Assembly (NCBI GenBank): GCA_023374025.1
Contig: SIJG01000045.1
Coordinates: forward strand, 1-64,000
From: Heterodera schachtii
Lineage: Eukaryota > Nematoda > Chromadorea > Rhabditida > Heteroderidae
DNA length: 64,000 bases
Reading direction: 5' to 3'
Of this stretch, positions 51,941-64,000 are shown one piece after another; within the stretch, counting starts at the first letter, position 1; each line of letters begins with the position of its first letter. The position numbers and the translations under genes were made by a program. Below the pieces are notes generated by a model, which saw only the letters and a list, made by a program, of their open reading frames with translations, did no database searches and was not told the DNA's origin.

Positions 51941-54900
51941 ATGCTCTACAGCCATCTGCACATATTTTTTGCATTGATTCTGCTTCATTATTATTATTTT
52001 TCCGGCAATTTTGCCCATTTGCTCGCGGTACCAAAATGCCCAGACAAATGCCAATGTTCAATTGGGGACGGCAAAAGCGGCACGGGACGGTTCCGCGTGG
52101 ACTGCCGGGGCTTGTCACCGTCCGATGTGCCGTCAGTACTCCGCGAAATGGACCCATCCGTGGAGCATTTGGACATGCGAAATTGCGGATTGGCATGCAT
52201 TGATGTGGCCGGGCTGATCAGGCTGGGAAAACTGCGCACACTAATGCTTGGCCATAATCGGATTCGGCATTTGGAGGAGGTGACAATTGGAAAATTATAG
52301 TTTATATTTAAAATAAAAATTTAAAATGTTTTTGATGACTGCCGACCTCTCTTCAACCCTCTGACCCATTCGAAAAATCTTGATCGAGTCACTTCGAAAT
52401 TTAAAAAATTCCGCAATCCCGCGCGTGATCTCGCAAATTTTAAATGCGGGATTAATCCCGTGGTAATTCCGTCCCACAAAATTTTTGAGTTCCAATTCCG
52501 TAGAGTGCTCTGCAAATTAAAAGTTTCCGGGCTCTATATGTACTTTTATTGAAGGATATAATCTAATAATGACAATTTTAGTCATTATTTGAATGGGAAA
52601 ATTATTTTTTGTTTTAAAATAATACTTTAATAAAAAAGTGGGTTCTAGGATTTTTCATTAACTTAAAAAGAGGGTATTAAAATAATTAAAAGTTAAATGA
52701 ATAAATTCATTATTTATTTTATTTTAATTCTTTTTCTAATTATTTCTTCAAAATTAAAAAAGAATAATTTTAATTGGAATTATTTGTTTTACTTTAATCT
52801 CTTTTTTATGATTTAATCAAAATTATACATAATCCTTTTTTCTTTTATTTTACATAATTATTAAATTCTAATTATTTTTCGCTTTTCCACTCAGAATTTG
52901 CTTGATCGGTTGCCCAACCTGCTCCATCTTCACCTTGGCCATAACCAAATTCGTTCTGTTCCCCCGCTGGCTTCATCAACAGCATCAGTCCGTCTCCAAC
53001 TGCTCGACCTCCGTGCCAACAAAATTCGCCACATTTCGCCGATGGCACTCCAAAATTTGCCGCATCTTCACTCACTCAATTTGGAAGCCAATTTTCTGCA
53101 AAGTTTGCCCGAGGCATTGTTTCACGACGGCACACATCGTCTCCGGCAATTGCACTTGGCCAGCAACTCGTGGAACTGCGATTGCCGGTGTGGCCCAATT
53201 ATTTTTTGTCGTTTTTTCCTGATCTTGTACATCCCCGAATCATGGAGAGTGGGGATTTTAGATTTGCCTAACTTTCTTACAAATTTGACCCTAAATTTTT
53301 CCTTGCAGTGCCTGACGGTCACTTCGAGATTCCAATTTCCTTATGTTTTTGCCAAAATTTGGCGAAAATGGCTAAAATTTGCCTTTTTTTCACAAGGAGC
53401 CAAAAATTTAGGAAAATTACACTTGACAAAATTTTTGGCCCGGAAGAGCAAAAAAAAAAAAAAAAAAATTCTCGGGTGGCCCTCCCGAAATTATTTTCTG
53501 GTTACAGGCCTGGGATAATTCAAAACTTTCGCTCAAAATTTTGAGCTGTTTTTTTAGAAATTTTGCAACCTATTTGATAAAACTAAGATTATTTGTTCGC
53601 ATAACTTATTGTAATGAGAGAAATATTTAATAATTGCAATAATTTATTAATTTGAATGCCTAAAAATGTTTAAATTGTCCAGAATTGGACATTTAATCGA
53701 ACAAATCACCGAGAAAACGGCCACCAAAAATCATTTTGGTCATCACCATCATCAACACCATCATCATCATCATCCAAAATGTTTCTTTCCCGTCCATCTA
53801 CGAGGGAAAGCATTGAATTCGCTGGAGACCGATGCATTAAAATGCTTCCAAGCCGAAGTTGCACAAATTGACAAAAATGGAGCAGAAATTTTGTTGAAAT
53901 GCGACATTGGCACATTAGACATTCACCAAAATGCCAACACCGTTCAATGGCTTTATGGGTAAAACAGAAAATCAAGGAATTTAAAAATTTATAAATTTAA
54001 GAAACACTCTTTTGGAGGACATTTCAATGAAATTTGGTGGCTTCGAACTGCTGAGCAACGGCATGCTCCGCTTGTTAGATGATGGCAGTGACCACGGCGA
54101 AATTGGCAATTACCAATGCGCTTTGAACCATCTGTTGAGTCCGACCAGGTCGAATAAATTAGTCATTAAAAAACAGAGAATAATAGTCTGTCTAAGGATT
54201 AACCAAGGATTTGGCAGTAATTAGTCCAGCTGAATGATTCGGTAATAATCTGAGCGGCATTTATAAACACCTGCAAAAACCAAAAAAAAAAAAGCAGCAG
54301 CTCGTCCCCCCCCCCCCCCCCCCTAAAATTAAATGTTTTTTTTTCTAACAGAAATTCTTCAAAAAAATCTTAGAGAATTTTTATAAGAAAAGTATAGAAA
54401 AAAATAAAAAATTTTCAGCGATTTTTGAAAAATTTTTTTTCAAAAAACTTAGTAATTCATTGAACTTCAGTGCACCAAAAAAGTGATAACAAACAATTTT
54501 TAAGAAAAAAGAACGCTTTTCAAAGATTGAATTTTACTGCAAAAATATAAATTTAAAGACTGTATGTCGTGAATTAAAAATTAAAAAAAAACTTGCGATC
54601 TCTGCTTAAAAAAGCGCAACAACTTTCTTTTTTAGGCATTCTCGGCACATTGAACAACAACGGCACAACCAAGCGATCAAAGCAATTTTTTCACCACCAA
54701 CCATTGCCGATCAACAACAGCTCACTGCCGCCCATTCAAGCTTATCGCGACGCCAAAATGCCGTGGCTTCACCTGATCGCCATCACGATCATTTCCATCG
54801 CCAGCACCGCCTCCACCACAATCAGCAGCAGCGGCATCATTCTCGGCACCAAGCGCCAAGCAATTTGTACACAGCGAGCGGCGGTGCGTTGGCCGGGGGC

Positions 54901-57900
54901 GGTGGCAGCGTGCCACAATTCACATACGCGCCAAGGGACCGACGCTTTCGCGAGGGGTCCGCTGTACAGGCAAGAGCAGCGCCTGCGGATTTGTGGCCAT
55001 AGGGGGGGGGGGGGACAGTGATGCCAATAAGAGCCCCCAGGGAATTTTTTTTAGAATTTATCAAAAAATAAAAAATTCGAATCAATAACCCGGTTCAAAA
55101 TGATCCATTTGGCGAGATTTTGCCAAAATTTTTGCATTTGTGTTCCCCAAAATATTGCTGTGTAGGCATTTTGTTGAATTTTCACTCGCATTTTTGTTAA
55201 TTTCTTTTTTAAATTTTTGAGATGCGACCTCAAAATAGGAAAAAGTACCTTAATGCTGTTAAAAACATAGCTTAACAAAATAATTATTTTTTCTTAAAAT
55301 TACTTTAATAAATTTTTTCATCTAAAATCGGAAAATAAAAATTCACATTTCTTTACTTACGAAAATTCGGTATTTTGAACAAAAAATGCCATACATACTT
55401 TCTGCCAAATTTTGAATGTGATTTAAAATAAGTGCGCTATTCAACCAAAATTATTTGCAGCTTAATTGTGAAGCGATTGGGCAGCCAAAGCCGAGCATTT
55501 CCTGGTAAAATAAAAACAAATAAATTACATTTATTATTTTTATTTTTAAATTTTTTCAGGTTTTTCAATGGCCGTCCCATTGAGCCGTCGCGGAAATTCG
55601 AATTCAAAAAAGAGCACACGGAGTTGGTGATTTATCCATTTTTGGAGCACGATGTGGGCAGCTATGCGTGCGAAGCCACAAATTTGAACGGTCGAGTGAA
55701 AAGTGAAGCGGCACAAATTGGATTGGTTGGTAATTACTATAACTAATTAGTTGTAATGTAAATTTTAATAATTATTAATAATAATTAACTTTTTTTCTTT
55801 TTTTTTATTGTAATAATAATAATATGCTTAATATTGGTACTGTAATTAAAGTAATTTATGATGATTCTACTTTATTTAAAATTTTAAACCAAATTGCTGA
55901 TTTTGTAAATTTTTGCCCTATTGACCCATTTTTCTTTTTTGGAATTGTGCAAAGCCTCAATGTCGGGGTAACCCTTTATAATTTAGTTTAATCGGCGGAT
56001 TATTGGATGCTTTATCATATTTTTTAAATTTTTTTTATTGTTTTCAATAAAATTTAATTAATCTTATTTATTTAACAACTTTTGAATATTTTTGATCCAA
56101 AGTGTGCCGCCGACAATAATTGAAGGGCCCCGAAGGCAAACCGCTCGTCCGGGCCAGCGCCTAACCCTAAGGTATTCGAATTTATAAAGTCTATCACGGC
56201 ATACAGTACCCGGAGAGTTTGCTCAAAATCCGGTACCGTATCCGACAATAAAATTTATAATTGAAACTAAAAAAAATCGTTGAAATTTAAAGAAATTTAG
56301 TTGTAAAGCACGCGGTGAACCGAAGCCCACCATCACTTGGTTCTTTAACGGTGTCGAAATTGCCGATTTGAAAGGGCATTTTCAAGTTTATACATACAAA
56401 AAAAACTAAATTAATTTTTTGGCATTATTTAGGTAAGTGCGGACGGTACTGAACTGACCATCAATGGAGTGACTCGGCACGACACAGGTAAAAAGGAAGA
56501 ACCAAATATGGCAGCGCAGCAAACCCCGAAAATAATGCCAAAAAATTAATTGTGCCATTTTAGGTACGTCCTTGGAAAAGTAATTGAATTTCTTACATAT
56601 TTCGACAATAAAAATTTTATATATAAAATTTATGTCCTTTAAAAAAATCTAGGACTTGAATCATGTGATAACGAAATTAAATAGAAACAAGAACAAAAAC
56701 GATCGAGACACAAAAGCCAATGTTTTGGCACGGCACAAATTCTCGAGCAGCATGAAACCTGGGCCAAATCGAATCAAAATCTTGTTTGAATAATTTTAGA
56801 CTTGATATGGAATATAAAATTTTTAAAATTATTAAAGTTTATTGCCGAAATCTAACAGAATCAAATGGCCCCAAGGAAATATTTGATTTTTTTTGAACAA
56901 TTTTAAATTTCTCAAAGGCACTTTTGCTTGCATGGCCGGCAATGTGGTCGGGTCACAGACAGCCGACGCCCAATTGGACGTACAATCGGCACAAATTGAT
57001 CAGCTGGACACCACTCTGAATGACCAAACATTGCGCAGCATTGTTGATGAAGCATCGCAAAACATAGACAGGTAATAAATCAATTTTAAAAATAATTATT
57101 CACTTTAAGGGGTAAAATAATTGTTAATTTAAGCGATTTTTTTTTTGCTTAAATAAGTAATCACATTTTTAAAATTAAATTAGCTAATTACAATCGTAAT
57201 CGTTAGTGTTTTTCTATTTTGTCTCACGTCAGCTTGGGATCGCGAAAAATCATTGTTTGAATTAGCTAAGATTATTCCAACATATTAAGATAATTTTTTT
57301 TTTATAAATTTGTGCCAATTTCTTAAAGAATTTAATTCAAATTTGGTTTTTTTTTAAAGTTGTCAATTTCTTACATTTCAAATGAAAATGTTTTTTTAAT
57401 TTGTGCTAATTTCTTAAACAAATTATAAAATTAGAATTTTTTGTTGTTGCAAATTTGTGCCAATTTCTTAAAGAATTTCATAATTTGATTTACCGGTTTC
57501 AAATTCCATTGCTTAATTTTCATCATTATCTCAGGGCAATTTCGAAGACAAATGAAGAGCTGAAAATAAGCAATCCGCAAGACTTGCTGAAACATTTTAA
57601 ATTTGTTGGCAAACGGCCGACCAGCCAACTGAGCCGAGCACGTGAAATTTATGAGGAGAGTTTGCGCTTAATTGAGAAGCATGTCGAACTCGGTGAGTCA
57701 CCGCCCTCCCTTTAAATGCTTTACCGAAATATTTTTGAAAAAAGATATTTTATATTCTTAAATGCTTGTTAACGGTTTAATTAGTCCATTCAATTCACAT
57801 TGAATTGCATGTAATAACACACAGTAGCATATTTTAAAGAATACGGTATCAGTGGATTTCTAATTTTTTCGAATCACTTACAGTAGTACATTTAAAAAAA

Positions 57901-60900
57901 TACGGTACCACTTGAAATTTTGGTTTTTTTTTCCCTCAAAATCGGAATGTTTTTAGGACCAATCCGATGAGTTCAAAATTTCTCAATGGACCCTTTCGTT
58001 TTTTTATCTTTGCATAATAAATTTTTAGGTATTAACCTACGCCCATTGGACATGCCAAACGAGCATATTTCATTTGAGTCGGTTCTCAGCGTAACACACA
58101 TTCAAACGCTGATGGAGCTGTCCGGATGCATGGCGGGACAGGTAAGACTATCTAAATTTGTTTTGTACATACCAGGGTTGCCGCCCGAATCCCGGAACCC
58201 GACATTTTTCCCGTCCCGATGATTTTGGGTCGGGGGTCTGGTTGAAAATTAGGAAGATAAGGAAATTGGTGGAGAAGAAGAAATTTTTCAATTCCCCACC
58301 GGGAGATAGAATATTTTTATATTTTCTTTACATTTAACAAATCTCACTCAAAATTTCTAATTTTTTCCGGCGGCGCCTATCGGCACCGCCGCCCCCCCCC
58401 CCCAAATGTTCCCAGAAAGTTTTTTGGAAAAACCGCGCCTTTTTTGTAAAAGCGTGCGCAAAAAAAAACATTTTTTTTAAAGCAAAACAATTCGTAATTC
58501 GTCGCTTGCCTTAAAATCGCAAAAATTTGGCAATTTTTGGTGAAACTCTGTTAACAAAGTGCACTCAAATTTCAAAATTTTCTCCGGCGGTGCCGATAGG
58601 CACCGCCAGACCCCCTAATCCCCAAATATTTTTTTAGGAAAAAACGCGCCGCGGAAAATTTTTATTGGGTTTTCATTTGAATAAAAAAATTTTCTTATTG
58701 ATTTTTGAACATATATTAAAATTTTTTAATTGACCCGAAACCGACATTTTCTCGTCCCGAAACCCGAATCCCGACCCGATATTTTATTGGACCCGCGGCA
58801 ACCCTGATACATATGAAGCAAAATTTTTACCAGACTCTAAACTTTGAATGAATTATGAATTATTAAAAAAAAATTTAAGCCTTAAAGATTTTTTCTTGAA
58901 TTGCATGCTAAATTCTCCTTTTACCAAAAATGTAATTTTAAACTAACGATGTTTTTGTTTTTGAAATTTTAGGTCCAAAATTGCAAAAATTGACATTTTT
59001 TGGCGTAAAATTGCTACAAATTCCTGTTTTTTTTTTTTTGCTCTCCGGCGCTGAAATTTTTAAAATAATACTGGGAGAAAAAAAATTTTGACCGAAGAGC
59101 AAAAAAAAAGGTCTTCGGATTCTCTCCTCCGAACTTTTTTTCTGGTCGCATCAACTCCTTAAGCGGCACCAAAAATTTATTTTTTGCTTAATTTCATGAC
59201 ATTCAATTCCTTTTGTTCGTTTGTTATTACAAATTGCAGTTCAAAGATGCTTGCCAAGACATGTGCTTCCACTCTAAATACCGGTAAAATTTTAAATAAA
59301 ATAAATTACCGTAACGCCAGCATCACTCATCATTGATTATTACTGTACTCATTCAGTTCGTACACCGGTCAGTGCAACAATTTTGAGCATCCAACATGGG
59401 GTGTCAGCCAAATGCCATTCCTTCGGCTGCTGCCACCCATTTACGAGAACGGCTTCAACACACCCGTCGGCTGGGACACGAACAAACGCTATTTTGGGTA
59501 CGGAATCGGGGGAGGCGGCAGGGGAATAACCGTAATATTTTTCGACCAAATACAGTATCTACGAATTCGGTGCCGAAGACCAATAAAAGGCAATTTTTTT
59601 TAGCTCTTTTGCCATAATTTTTTTCTTTTTGAGATTTTATAAGCTAATAGGGCTTATCAATTTCTTTCCATTGATACCAATTTTATAAAATTTGGTTGAC
59701 AAATTAAAAAGCTATACTCTTGGCGTCAAAAAGCCCCTGTCCGACAACCACTTTCCCATTAATAGTTTAATTAGAAGTTGTTCATCCTAATTATCATTAG
59801 GGATCCAATTATAGGTCATCAATTTTGTAAAATGTGAACGTCCTTTTTCGGCATTATGCCCTCTTCTAATAACATTTATTAACAAAAATAAAAACATAAT
59901 TGATAAATGAAATTCTTTTACTATGATTAAAATATAAGTCCATTCATAGCTTGGCAATTATTACATTTGAAAATTTGATAAAATAATTAATTTTTAATTT
60001 TGAGAGTTCTGAAAAATTTCTCCCTATTATTAATCAAAATTTTTAAATTCTCATGTTTTTTGAAAGTTTTCCCAAGCCCAACCCGCGCACAATTTCCTTC
60101 GAATTGGTCAGCACTGAGCAAGTGACAGCCCATTCAATGTTCTCGGCCATGCTGATGCAGTGGGGCCAATTCGTGGACCACGACTTGGACTTCATCGCCA
60201 CCGCATTGAGCAGACAAACGTACACGGGTGGGGCACGGTGAGTGTTTTTGACACGGTAATTGGATCAATATTTTCTACAGTATAGCATAATGCATATGTA
60301 AACAAAAATGTATATGCCCTTTAATGATATCCTGTAATGGATAATAACCAATTTAAACCAAAAAAAAATCGGTAATATACAATAATGGATACTATAATAG
60401 TATACTTTAATTGACCCATTGTAAATTAGTTTATACAAATATCCAGGCAATGGCGGTGCCGAAGATTAAAATATAATAAAATTAACCATTCAAATAAAAC
60501 ATTTTTGCAATGGTCTCATACATATTAAAGAATTTTTTCCCTTGCTCGCTGAAGTTGTAATCGGACTTGTGAAAATGTTGACCCGTGCTTCAACATACAG
60601 CTGCCCCCCAATGATCCACGACTGCGCACCATGGGCCACAACCGATTGCCATGCATTGAAGTAACATTGGGTGCCCCAACAGGATTTAGCCTCATTTTGG
60701 TTTTTTTGAGAGGCAAATTTTCATAAAAAAATAGTTTTTTTTTCTACAAAAATCCCCAAAAATTGTATTTTTAAATCCAAGTTTGTTGCGTTAAAAATTT
60801 AAAATCCCCCCCCCCCCCCCCCCGGTGCTTTTCGGCGCCGCCGACCTTTAATTTTGTTCAATTTTGGAAATTTATACATAAATTAAAAAAATATATATTG

Positions 60901-63900
60901 AAATAGTTAAAAATTGCAGTAAACAACTATTTTTTTTATTCGGGATTGCTTTTTGGACAGTCAAATGAAGCTTTTGGAAAATTCCCGTAGGAACTATTAA
61001 TAAAATAAACAATAACTCAAAATTTTAATTAAAAATAAATTTAGTTTGAGCGATCGGCTGCAATTTGTGGCTCTGGCGAAACGTCGCCAATCTTTAAGTG
61101 ATTCTTTTTTCCATATTAAAGATGAAAATTTCCATATTTCAGGCAAGTGACTTTCCGTGAGCAGGTAAAACTGCTGACCCAGACTGATCGAAGTCATTTT
61201 GAATTCAATTAAAAAGTTAAACTGATCACATTAAAATTCAAAATTTTAGTATGAAAATCAATGTGTGCACAAAATTAAAATAAATAAAATATATTTAATA
61301 GCACCTTAAAATAACATTTAAAAAAAATACTTTTCAAATATTTGATTTATTTGTCTCCAATGATCGGCTTATTTGTTAAGGCAAACATCATCACAAGTTA
61401 TTTGGATGGTTCACAAATTTATGGAAGCACTGAAGTGGACGCTTTGGACTTGCGAGACTTATTTAGGTCGTAAATTTATAGTTTTTCAATTAAAAATGAT
61501 TTTTAATTTTAATTTAATGTATTATTGTTAGTGATCATGGCTTACTCCGCTTTGACATTGTCAGCAGTGCGCAGAAGCCCTATTTGCCATTTGAAAGGGT
61601 ATAATTCTTCCGGCAAAATTTCTCCGAAAATTTTGTAATTTTTTTGCAGGACTCAGCAATGGATTGTCGCCGAAATTTCTCCGTTGAAAACCCAATACGG
61701 TGCTTTTTGTCGGGTGATTTTCGTGCCAATGAACAGGCGAGAAAAAACATTAATAATTTAATAAAACGAAATTTTTTTGGCATCTTTTTTTGGATTCTTT
61801 GCTTTATAATGTTCATTAGAATCCGGAAATTTCACATTTGAGGATGAAAAACTCTTAAAAAAACTAAATATCAATTTTGCCTATTGTAGTTATTTTTGCC
61901 AGAATGAGTATTGAAATCTAAAACGTTTCAAAGCGGATCCCATGGGATCCTGCACAAAAACCCAAAACTCATATCCCGGTGATGGATTATCCAAAATTTT
62001 TTGCCGGGCGTTCCCGCGGGATTAATCCCAAATCCAACAGCCAAAATGCGGGATTGCGGATTCTTTCCCACAAATCCCGCGCCGTTCTATTAAAATCTCA
62101 TATAATTAATTCTCATACGCACATTCTTCGATTTTTAAAATTTTCACAATTTATTCATAAATTTTGTTAGCTCGGTCTGACCGCAATGCATACGATTTGG
62201 TTGCGTGAACACAATCGAATTGCGACAAAATTATTGGAGCTTAATCCGGACTGGGATGGAGAACGGATTTATCAGGAAGTAAGTAAAATAATTTAAAAAA
62301 AAACAAATTAAGAATTTTTAAATTTTATTTATTAAAGGCTCGCAAAATTGTGGGCGCAATGTTACAGGTGAAAGTGACAATAAAATGATTTTATTATTAA
62401 TTGTGCAATTTTAAACAATTTAGCACATCACATATACTGAATGGCTTCCATTGGTATTAGGAAAGGTAATTAATTTATTGAAGAAAAAGCAATTAAAATA
62501 ATTCGAAAAAACTATCAAATTTGGATACCGGATTCGTGAAAAAGGACCACGAAAATTCAAGGAGCATCTTTTAATGACATTAAAATTTCCACTGACACAT
62601 TTCTACTAAACGCATTTTCCGGGAGCCGTTTCAATTGCCATAACTTTTATCTTTATTCGTCAAATTAAACAAAATTGGTAGCATTCGAAAGCTCTATAGG
62701 TATGTTTCAGCGATAAATAGAAAAATTAAATCTTCTTAAAGTTATCTCATAGGCAGTTGGCCCGCTTTGTCCTCAATTAACAACCAAATAATTTATAAAT
62801 TATATGGATTAACATATTTTTTCTGCGCATATGCAATGAAGAAAGGGGCTCAAAAATAGCATTTCTACGTTAAAATTTTTAGATTTGGTGAAAGTTTTTA
62901 GTCCATATAAATCCATATTTTGGGGATTTTCGTGAATAAATCCATATTTCTACCTTTTTGCATTTTTAGTCCATATTTTGGCCATTTTGGCAAATTTTCA
63001 CAAGAAAAATGCAAAAAAAAGCGAAAAACACACCCCTAAAGATCGACTTTTTGGAAATTTTTTTAAAATACACCCCCTAAAAAGAGAGTTTTTCGAAATT
63101 TCGGAAATTTTTTTTAGGTGTTTTTGTCCACTTGCGAAAATTTTCGTTGAAAACAGAATGAGATTATTACAAAAATTTTGGGTTGTATTTTATTTGCAAT
63201 TGTGAAGCTAGAATGGAATAAATTGGCATTTTTAAATGTTAAATCAATTTTTTGGCAGTTTTAGCGTATTTTTAGGGCTGGGAATTTAAGTCACAAAAAA
63301 CCTTGAAAAAGTCGACTAAAAAAGTCATAAAAAATCGCCAAAAAGTCATAAAAAAAAGGCAAAAAAAGTTACGAAAAATTGAAAAAAGTCCTGAAAATAT
63401 AGTGTATTTTTCGGCTTTTTCTTCGCTATAATTCAAATTTTGCCTCCAAAAAGTCAAAAAAATCACGAAAAAGTCGCAAAAACTCAAAAAAGTCATAAAA
63501 ATCCCAAAAAGTGTAAAAAAAAAAGTAAAAAAAAGTCACAAAAAATGCATGTTAGAAGCTACAAACAAAGTTTAGAACAATTTTTAAGTCATTTTAATGC
63601 CATTTAGAGTCAGCAAAAAAAAAGTCATATGACTTAAATTACCAGCCCTACTAATTAGGCAAATAAATTCTTTTTGTGGTTTTCCTAGGACGGCTACAAC
63701 TTTTTGATTGGCACCTACACCGGCTACCGTCCTGACATCAATCCGTCCGTGTCCAACGCGTTCGCCACCGCCGCGTTCCGCTTTGGGCATACGCTGATCA
63801 GCCCACAGCTGGAGCGACTGGACAAGGCACTCCGGCCAACGCCCGAGGGGCCCCTCCCATTGCACGAGGCGTTCTTTGCCCCCGAGCGTCTGCTTGCCGA

Positions 63901-64000
63901 AGGCGGCGTTGACCCGTTGCTCCGGGGCCTGTTCGGCACACCGCTGAAGATGCCAATGAGTGATCAGGTGATTGACCACAGACCACATGAGCAATGCGTT
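51941..64000 (+). CDS. pxn: Peroxidasin (LRR, Ig, haem peroxidase), 3' end outside window
   Basis: join(51941..52279,52895..53187,53683..53958,54002..54148,54636..54969,55461..55504,55560..55729,55955..55967,56103..56171,56301..56385,56433..56487,56918..57071,57535..57692,58029..58141,59240..59283,59357..59497,60067..60237,60555..60660,61045..61097,61143..61164,61381..61466,61532..61598,61650..61736,62171..62278,62338..62367,62424..62465,63689..63967...), more than 1160 residues. Secreted enzyme that makes hypobromous acid to crosslink collagen IV in basement membranes. Signal peptide, LRRNT (CPDKCQC), LRRs, LRRCT (NSWNCDCR) with a His-rich insert, three Ig domains, then the peroxidase: [28 protein letters not shown] (haem-linked Asp, distal His), [13 protein letters not shown] (Arg, Glu) and FRFGHTLI (proximal His). 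All phases agree. Two introns are GC-AG (54970, 61737). Exon 55955-55967 is only 13 nt. Confidence 0.93.
58173..58806. mobile_element. hAT-like element in a peroxidasin intron
   Basis: TIRs CAGGGTTGCCGC / GCGGCAACCCTG; the flanking octamers GTACATAC and ATACATAT share TACATA, so the target duplication is slightly diverged. It carries two copies of the shared hairpin (58367-58391 and, inverted, 58583-58608). Confidence 0.8.
63273..63650. mobile_element. Copy of the TAGGGATGGGAATTTAAGTC element in a peroxidasin intron
   Basis: Starts TAGGGCTGGGAATTTAAGTC and ends GACTTAAATTACCAGCCCTA; the interior AAAAAGTCA repeats match 33651-34288. No intact target duplication. Confidence 0.8.

Noticed and set aside
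53308..53544. Plus-strand ORF after the peroxidasin LRR exon
   Set aside because: It lies in an intron between phase-matched exons 52895-53187 and 53683-53958 and has no domain.

Overview
The window looks like a eukaryotic contig from a nematode, most likely a plant-parasitic tylenchid of the cyst-nematode type (inference). It is AT-rich and has short introns, many single-base-resolved exons with GT-AG and a clear share of GC-AG introns, a nematode-style nuclear receptor, small secreted-protein genes, and heavy transposon load. Nothing is bacterial. Most long open frames are either transposon genes or shadows; the host genes had to be assembled exon by exon from phase-consistent splice sites.

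Layout. 1-3150: a ~600 bp dispersed repeat, a Polinton/Maverick-like DNA polymerase tail plus a small basic ORF, an isolated nuclear-receptor zinc-finger exon (minus strand) and a tRNA-like locus. 4408-5145: a two-exon Ig-like secreted-protein candidate. 5181-18368: a nested transposon block containing a hAT-like MITE, a foldback element built from 26-bp tandem repeats, a Gypsy element on the plus strand with a 3' LTR, a second truncated foldback copy, a decayed Gypsy element on the minus strand with a readable primer-binding site, and a small MITE. 19815-21705: two small secreted-protein genes on opposite strands. 24464-25669: a nuclear receptor that keeps its DNA-binding domain but has no visible ligand-binding domain, followed by a second copy of the 600 bp repeat.

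27229-36967 (minus) is an almost completely resolved EXO70 exocyst gene (about 19 exons). 38540-47745 (minus) is a COP1-type RING / coiled-coil / WD40 E3 ubiquitin ligase (about 20 exons). 49025-49615 encodes a lysine-rich protein with a signal peptide and duplicated helix-turn-helix-like units. 51941 to beyond the right edge (plus) is peroxidasin: LRRs, three Ig domains and a haem peroxidase domain, 27 exons visible, 3' end outside the window.

The host genes are unrelated in pathway (secretory-vesicle tethering, ubiquitin ligation, basement-membrane collagen crosslinking) and there is no sign of an operon. Introns of EXO70, COP1 and peroxidasin carry several non-autonomous elements with hAT-type 8-bp target duplications, most of them perfect. 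A GC-rich near-palindrome centred on CGCCTATCGGC recurs in several otherwise different elements. The strongest leads are this shared hairpin module, the COP1 gene in a nematode, the GC-AG introns, the secreted helix-turn-helix-repeat protein and the foldback/Gypsy nest.
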